From positions 62,001 to 126,000 of the forward strand of contig NZ_PGTO01000001.1 in assembly GCF_003284725.1 (NCBI RefSeq): a stretch of 64,000 nucleotides of DNA. Reading direction: 5' to 3'. This document shows positions 59,372 to 64,000 of the stretch, in pieces (position 1 is the stretch's first letter; every line of letters begins with the position of its first letter). The notes below the pieces were generated by a model. The model was not told the DNA's origin and did no database searches. It saw only the letters and a list, made by a program, of their open reading frames with translations. The translations under genes and the position numbers were made by a program. The stretch is from Paramagnetospirillum kuznetsovii (GTDB lineage: Bacteria; Pseudomonadota; Alphaproteobacteria; Rhodospirillales; Magnetospirillaceae).

Positions 59372-60115
59372 TCAGCGGGGCGCGTTCAGCAGGGCGCGGG
59401 CCCTCTCGAGGTCGGCGGGAGTATCGACACCCAGCGGAACCGTGTCAACCAAAGCGCAATCGATGCGCATGCCGTTTTCCAGGGCGCGCAGCTGTTCCAG
59501 CTTTTCCCGCTGTTCCAAAACCCCTTGGGGCAGCGCCACGAACTTGGCCAGCGCCTTGCGGCGATAGGCATAAAGTCCGATGTGGTGGTAATGCGGCCCG
59601 GCATTGGCGGGCACGGTGGCGCGCGAGAAATACAGCGCCCGGCCGACCCGGGCGCCAGGGGCCACGGAGACCACCGCCTTGACCACGTTGGGATTGGTGC
59701 GTTCCTCGTCCAGGGTGATTTCGGTCACCAGGGTGGAGATATCGACCCCCTTGGCCTTCAGCGGCGCGAAGACGGCGCGGATCACCGCCGGATCGATGGT
59801 GGGCAGGTCGCCCTGGACATTGACGATGGCGTTGAAGCCCCTGTCGGGATCGATCTGTTCCAGCGCCTGCCATACCCGGTCCGAGCCGGTGGGCAGATCG
59901 GGATCGGTCATCACCGCGTTGCCGCCATGGGCGTGGACCGCGTCGAACACCGCGCGCTCGGCGCAGGCCACCACCACCGGCCCGATCCCGGCGGCGACGG
60001 CGCGCCGCCACACATGCACGATCATGGGTTCGCCATGAATATCGGCCAGCGGCTTGCCCGGCAGGCGGGTGGCGTGCATGCGGGCGGGAATGATGACGAC
60101 GGGATTGAGGGCCAT
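59372..60115 (-). CDS. kdsB: 3-deoxy-D-manno-octulosonate cytidylyltransferase
   Basis: The 247-residue enzyme has the standard Pro-Ala-Arg-x-x-x-x-Arg-Leu-Pro-Gly-Lys-Pro-Leu start, Gly-Ser-Asp-Arg-Val after the substrate-binding segment, and Asn-Val-Gln-Gly-Asp-Leu-Pro. It activates KDO as CMP-KDO for LPS core synthesis. Its normal motifs contrast with those of the KdsB-like protein at 5173-5940, so this one is the housekeeping copy. pheA follows after about 10 bp on the same strand. The 108 bp to the enoyl-CoA hydratase gene are a divergent promoter region. Confidence 0.94.
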   Translation of the reverse strand: MALNPVVIIPARMHATRLPGKPLADIHGEPMIVHVWRRAVAAGIGPVVVACAERAVFDAVHAHGGNAVMTDPDLPTGSDRVWQALEQIDPDRGFNAIVNVQGDLPTIDPAVIRAVFAPLKAKGVDISTLVTEITLDEERTNPNVVKAVVSVAPGARVGRALYFSRATVPANAGPHYHHIGLYAYRRKALAKFVALPQGVLEQREKLEQLRALENGMRIDCALVDTVPLGVDTPADLERARALLNAPR

Positions 60116-60223
60116 GGCTGCATCCGCTGATAAAGGGCGGGTTCAACCATATATGGGTCGCGAGCGACTTGCCAGCCGCCTGCGCTCGGCTAAACTCCCG
60201 TCAAAATGAACGAGGAGGCGACG

Positions 60224-60988
60224 ATGACGGACTTGGTCCTATCCCATTTGGACGACGGCGTGCAGGTGATCCGCATCAACCGGCCGGACAAGAAGAACGC
60301 CCTGATCGGCGCCATGTACGAAGCCCTGGCGGCCGCCTTTGCCAAGGGCGAGGCCGACGACGCGGTCGGAGTCTTCCTGCTGACCGGGGTCGGCGCCGAC
60401 TTTACCGCGGGCAACGACCTGCCCGATTTCCTGACCTGGGACAAGCTGTCCGGGTCGGTGGCCGACGGCTTCATCCGCGCGGTGGCCGGGGCAGGCAAGC
60501 CCGTGGTCGCGGCCGTGCGCGGCGCCGCCATGGGGATCGGCGCCACCATCCTTCCCCATTGCGATCTCGCCTATGCCTCGCCCACCGCAAAATTCCTGAC
60601 GCCCTTCATCAATCTGGGCATCGTGCCGGAAGCGGCGTCCAGCATGACTCTGCCAGCCCTCGCCGGTCACCGCAAGGCGGCGGAGATGCTGCTGTTGGGC
60701 GAGCCGTTCAATGCCGAGACCGCGCTGGCGGCGGGGCTGATCAACGCGGTGGTGCCCGATGCCGAACTGGACGCGGTGGCCATGACGGCGGCGCGCAAGC
60801 TCGCCGCCAAGCCGCGCGCCACCATGCGGATGGTCAAGGCGCTGATGAAGACGCCGCCCGAGCCGGTGATGGATCGCCTGACCCGCGAGGCCCTGGTGTT
60901 CGACCAATGCCTGACGCGACCCGAATTGAAGGAAGCAGTGGCCGCCTTTTCGGAAAAACGGCCCCCGGATTTCTCGAAGTGCCGCTAG
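60224..60988 (+). CDS. Enoyl-CoA hydratase/isomerase family protein
   Basis: The 254-residue crotonase-fold protein has Asp-Phe-Thr-Ala-Gly-Asn-Asp-Leu near residue 62 and Ala-Ala-Val-Arg-Gly-Ala-Ala-Met-Gly-Ile-Gly near residue 97, the oxyanion-hole region of the family. At the positions of the two catalytic Glu residues of classical hydratases the helix reads Ile-Val-Pro-Glu-Ala-Ala-Ser-Ser, so only one acidic residue is obvious, and an isomerase or hydrolase role is possible. The ATG at 60224 has GAGGAGG five bases upstream; an in-frame ATG at 60206 lacks one. Confidence 0.88.
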   Translation: MTDLVLSHLDDGVQVIRINRPDKKNALIGAMYEALAAAFAKGEADDAVGVFLLTGVGADFTAGNDLPDFLTWDKLSGSVADGFIRAVAGAGKPVVAAVRGAAMGIGATILPHCDLAYASPTAKFLTPFINLGIVPEAASSMTLPALAGHRKAAEMLLLGEPFNAETALAAGLINAVVPDAELDAVAMTAARKLAAKPRATMRMVKALMKTPPEPVMDRLTREALVFDQCLTRPELKEAVAAFSEKRPPDFSKCR

Positions 60989-61084
60989 CGAGAGGACGAT
61001 GTCGGCATACGGCCACCCTGATTCCATCCGTACAACCGTCCATCGGGCCTTCCAGGGAAGGCCGACAATCCCCCGGAAAATGAA

Positions 61085-61117
61085 AAACCCCGGCAAACCG
61101 TTGGTTCGCCAGGGCTT
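61085..61117 (-). terminator. Intrinsic terminator of tRNA-Pro
   Basis: On the minus strand AAGCCCTGGC pairs with GCCGGGGTTT (two G-T pairs) and a run of T follows, within 40 bases of the tRNA 3' end. It should end the tRNA transcript. Confidence 0.65.
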
Positions 61118-61121
61118 TCGC

Positions 61122-61198
61122 TGGTCGGAGTGAGAGGATTCGAACCTCCGGCCCCTGCCTCCCGAAGACAGTGCTCTACCAGGCTGAGCTACACTCCG
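61122..61198 (-). tRNA. tRNA-Pro(CGG)
   Basis: On the minus strand the sequence folds into a full cloverleaf: acceptor stem CGGAGTG with CACTCCG, D-arm GCTC/GAGC, anticodon stem CTGTC with GGCAG around a TTCGGGA loop, T-arm containing TTCGAAT, and an encoded 3' CCA. The anticodon is CGG, reading the proline codon CCG. Confidence 0.95.
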
Positions 61199-61297
61199 GT
61201 CGCCTGCGAGGCGCTTCTTATAGCGCCAACATCCTGGGTTCGCAAAGGGATTCTCGCGCGTTTGCGCCATCTGGGCGCCACCATTGTTCACCCAAGC

Positions 61298-61329
61298 AAA
61301 AACCCCCGCCGGTTTCCCGACGGGGGTTT
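61298..61329 (-). terminator. Intrinsic terminator of glnA
   Basis: AAACCCCCG and CGGGGGTTT form a 9-bp stem; on the minus strand it ends in a T-run. It lies 25 bases past the glnA stop and should end the glnB-glnA transcript. Confidence 0.75.
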
Positions 61330-61353
61330 CGCGGACGGAACCGATGACTCGGA

Positions 61354-62766
61354 TCAGACCGAATAGTACATCTGGAATTCGACCGGATGCGGGGTGTGCT
61401 CGAAGCGGTAGACTTCCTCGTATTTGAGCTCGATATAGCTCTCGATGAATTCCTTCGAGAACACGTCGCCCTTGCACAGGAAGTCGTGGCTGGCCCGCAG
61501 GGCCTCCAGGGCTTCGCGCAAGGAACCGCAGACGGTGGGAACCTGGGACAGCTCTTCCGGGGGAAGGTCGTACAGGTTCTTGTCCATGGGATCGCCGGGG
61601 TGGATCTTGTTGGCGATACCGTCCAGGCCGGCCATCAGCATGGCCGAGAAGGCCAGGTAGGGGTTCGCGCCCGGATCGGGGAAGCGGACCTCGACGCGCT
61701 TGCCCTTCGGCGAGGCCGAGTAGGGGATGCGGCAGGAGGCCGAGCGGTTGCGGGCCGAGTAGGCCAGCAGGACCGGGGCTTCGAAGCCGGGGATCAGGCG
61801 CTTGTAGCTGTTGGTCAGCGGGTTGGTGAAGGCGTTGATGGACTTGGCGTGCTTGATGATGCCGCCGATATAGTACAGCGCGGTCTCCGACAGGTCGGCA
61901 TAGCCGGACCCGGCGAACAGCGGCTTGCCCGCCTTCCAGATGGACTGGTGCACATGCATGCCCGAGCCGTTGTCGCCATAGATGGGCTTCGGCATGAAGG
62001 TGGCCGACTTGCCGTAGGAGGCGGCCACGTTGTGGACCACGTATTTGTAGATCTGGATCCAGTCGGCGGCCTGGACCAGGCTGCCGAACTTGATGCCCAG
62101 TTCGTGCTGCGACGAGGCCACTTCGTGGTGATGCTTCTCGATGGGCAGGCCCATCTCGCCCATGACGGTCAGCATCTCGGCGCGCATGTCGACGTGGCCG
62201 TCAACCGGCGGAACCGGGAAATAGCCGCCCTTGACGCCCGGACGGTGGCCCAGATTGCCCTCGGCGAAGTCGCGGCCCTGGGCCTCGACGCCGTCTTCCG
62301 AGCACAGCTCGTAATAGCCCTTGTTCATGCCGAGTTCGTACTTGACGTCGTCGAACACGAAGAATTCGGCCTCGGGGCCGAAATAGGTGGAATCGCCCAC
62401 GCCCGACGACTTCACGAAAGCCTCGGCGCGCTTGGCGATGGAACGGGGGTCGCGGTCATAGAGCTGGCCGGTGGCGGGCTCGACGATGTCGCAGTTGATG
62501 ATCAGCTGCGGCTGCGCGGCGAAGGGGTCCATGACGGCGGAAGCCGGGTCGGGCTTCAAGATCATGTCGGACTCGTTGATGCTCTTCCAGCCAGCGATGG
62601 ACGAGCCATCGAACATGATGCCTTCGTTCAGCATCTCGGCGTCGACGGTGGAGACGTGCTGGGCGGTGTGCTGCCACTTGCCGCGCGGATCGGTGAAACG
62701 GAAATCGACGTATTTCACGTCGTTTTCCTTGATCAGTTCGAGGACCTTCTTGACGTCGTCGGACAT
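61354..62766 (-). CDS. glnA: Glutamine synthetase type I
   Basis: The 470-residue enzyme is of GSI length. It has Met-Phe-Asp-Gly-Ser-Ser-Ile near residue 50, [11 protein letters not shown] near residue 218, and the adenylylation Tyr in Asn-Leu-Tyr-Asp-Leu-Pro-Pro-Glu-Glu near residue 396. It makes glutamine from glutamate, ammonia and ATP, and is regulated by reversible adenylylation. AGGA precedes the ATG by about eight bases. It follows glnB by 61 bp on the same strand, so both are probably transcribed from the sigma54-type promoter upstream of glnB. Confidence 0.96.
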   Translation of the reverse strand: MSDDVKKVLELIKENDVKYVDFRFTDPRGKWQHTAQHVSTVDAEMLNEGIMFDGSSIAGWKSINESDMILKPDPASAVMDPFAAQPQLIINCDIVEPATGQLYDRDPRSIAKRAEAFVKSSGVGDSTYFGPEAEFFVFDDVKYELGMNKGYYELCSEDGVEAQGRDFAEGNLGHRPGVKGGYFPVPPVDGHVDMRAEMLTVMGEMGLPIEKHHHEVASSQHELGIKFGSLVQAADWIQIYKYVVHNVAASYGKSATFMPKPIYGDNGSGMHVHQSIWKAGKPLFAGSGYADLSETALYYIGGIIKHAKSINAFTNPLTNSYKRLIPGFEAPVLLAYSARNRSASCRIPYSASPKGKRVEVRFPDPGANPYLAFSAMLMAGLDGIANKIHPGDPMDKNLYDLPPEELSQVPTVCGSLREALEALRASHDFLCKGDVFSKEFIESYIELKYEEVYRFEHTPHPVEFQMYYSV

Positions 62767-62827
62767 GGTCAGATTCCTGATAGCTGAGAGTTGGTACGGA
62801 TAGAATTAAGGTGAGGTGGCGCGGAGC

Positions 62828-63237
<410 letters not shown>

Positions 63238-63457
63238 GTTCTACCACCGGGAAAAGTGGGCAATATCAGTCCGGTCGCCAGGATTTATGCCGTAAATTCG
63301 GGCAAACCAGCCTAAATCTTGGGCAGCCGACCTAAGAGCGGCGTGCTGGCATGCGCGAATTCGCTGTTGCCAGCGTGGGATTCACCTGGAACCATGGGAT
63401 CAGCGCGGCCAAGGGGAATATCGGCCGCGACCCATAAGATCGACGTCCGGAGGGTTC

Positions 63458-64000
63458 ATGACCGCCAAGTCTCCATCCCTGCCCCGCGCCTGTGCCCTGG
63501 TGGGCCCGTTCGCCAGCGGCAAGACCAGCCTGCTCGAAGCCCTCCTGCTGGCCTCGGGTTCCATCACGCGCCAGGGCCGCATCAAGGACGGCACCACCGT
63601 CGGCGATTCCAGCGCCGAGGCGCGCGCCCGCTTCATGAGCGTCGAGCCCAATATCGCCACCACCACCTATCTGGGCGAAAGCTGGAGCTTCATCGATTGT
63701 CCCGGCTCGGTGGAATTCCAGCAGGACGCCTATAACGCCCTGATGGCGGTGGACGCCGCCATCGTGGTGTGCGAGCCCGATCCCGCCCGCGCCGTCATGG
63801 TGGCGCCGGTGCTGAAATTCCTCGACGAGCGCAAGATCCCGCACATCTTGTTCGTCAACAAGATCGACGCCGCCGGCACAAGGCTGAAGGAGACCCTGGA
63901 CGCGCTGCAGGCGGTGTCCGACCGGCCGCTGATCATGCGCGAGATCCCCATCCGCGAGGGCGACGCGGTCACCGGCTATATCGATCTGGTGTCCGAGCGC
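63458..64000 (+). CDS. EF-G-like translation GTPase (3' end outside window)
   Basis: The frame runs from an ATG with GGAGGG upstream to the window edge without a stop; 181 codons are visible. The P-loop Gly-Pro-Phe-Ala-Ser-Gly-Lys-Thr (near residue 16), Asp-Cys-Pro-Gly (G3, near residue 80) and Asn-Lys-Ile-Asp (G4, near residue 134) are those of translational GTPases. The switch I region lacks the Arg-Gly-x-Thr motif of canonical EF-G, as in the FusA2-like group. The remaining C-terminal domains should lie beyond 64000. It is divergent from glnB. Confidence 0.85.
   Translation, partial: MTAKSPSLPRACALVGPFASGKTSLLEALLLASGSITRQGRIKDGTTVGDSSAEARARFMSVEPNIATTTYLGESWSFIDCPGSVEFQQDAYNALMAVDAAIVVCEPDPARAVMVAPVLKFLDERKIPHILFVNKIDAAGTRLKETLDALQAVSDRPLIMREIPIREGDAVTGYIDLVSER

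Overview
The window is a GC-rich chromosomal segment from an alphaproteobacterium. The gene content (a glnB-glnA pair with a sigma54-type promoter, kdsB-pheA, rsmB and purH in one strand-run, VapBC, and very large surface-polysaccharide regions) suggests a Rhodospirillaceae member such as Magnetospirillum. That identification is an inference from gene order and composition; no rRNA or taxonomic marker is present.

About 58 kb of the 64 kb is a surface-polysaccharide (O-antigen/capsule) island. (1) 1-10.7 kb: a mostly minus-strand run with two sugar oxidoreductases, two SGNH hydrolases, an MBOAT O-acyltransferase, a second KdsB-like cytidylyltransferase, a HAD phosphatase, a 2-hydroxyacid dehydrogenase, a GtrB-like glycosyltransferase and an FdtA-like ketoisomerase. 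(2) 10.8-14.8 kb, plus strand: a sugar epimerase/reductase, a second GtrB-like transferase and a large YfhO-like membrane protein. (3) 14.8-19.6 kb, minus: a tightly overlapping operon rfbF-rfbG-transketolase N-half-transketolase C-half-C-methyltransferase, which looks like a pathway to a branched or chain-extended sugar made from CDP-4-keto-6-deoxyglucose. (4) 19.8-24.8 kb, minus: cupin, TylC3-like C-methyltransferase, NAD-dependent epimerase/decarboxylase, Gfo/Idh reductase and an O-antigen ligase/polymerase. (5) 25-31.5 kb, plus: methyltransferase, rmlB, rmlA, an FdtB/QdtB-like aminotransferase, a hexapeptide acetyltransferase (a dTDP-3-acetamido-3,6-dideoxyhexose route) and a second YfhO-like membrane protein. 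(6) 31.7-43.9 kb: FemAB-like acyltransferase, DegT-type aminotransferase, three AsnB-like amidotransferases, GT2, heparinase II/III-like protein, methyltransferase and polysaccharide deacetylase. (7) 43.9-50.7 kb: YggS, a WbpM/CapD-type UDP-sugar 4,6-dehydratase, a B12-binding radical SAM protein, GDP-fucose synthase, vapBC and gmhB.

From 50.7 kb the region becomes mixed and then housekeeping: rsmB, an ArnT/PMT-like membrane glycosyltransferase, a possible 33-residue membrane peptide, a DPM1-like GT2 and purH, then divergent wecB and a gmhA-like gene, then pheA and kdsB, an enoyl-CoA hydratase, tRNA-Pro(CGG), glnA-glnB, and the start of an EF-G-like GTPase cut by the window edge.

The genes fit together as several nucleotide-sugar pathways (CDP-, dTDP-, GDP- and UDP-linked), modifying enzymes (C- and possibly O-methylation, O-acetylation, amidation, deacetylation), and lipid-linked assembly (GT2/GtrB, GT-C-like proteins, O-antigen ligase). 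Most junctions inside operons are 1-4 bp stop/start overlaps (ATGA, GTGA, TGATG), indicating translational coupling. No insertion sequence, integrase or CRISPR array was seen. Short palindromic repeats sit between several genes. The most interesting candidates are the split transketolase in the CDP-sugar operon, the duplicated YfhO-like membrane proteins, the three AsnB-like enzymes, and the tiny membrane ORF next to a soluble DPM1-like enzyme.
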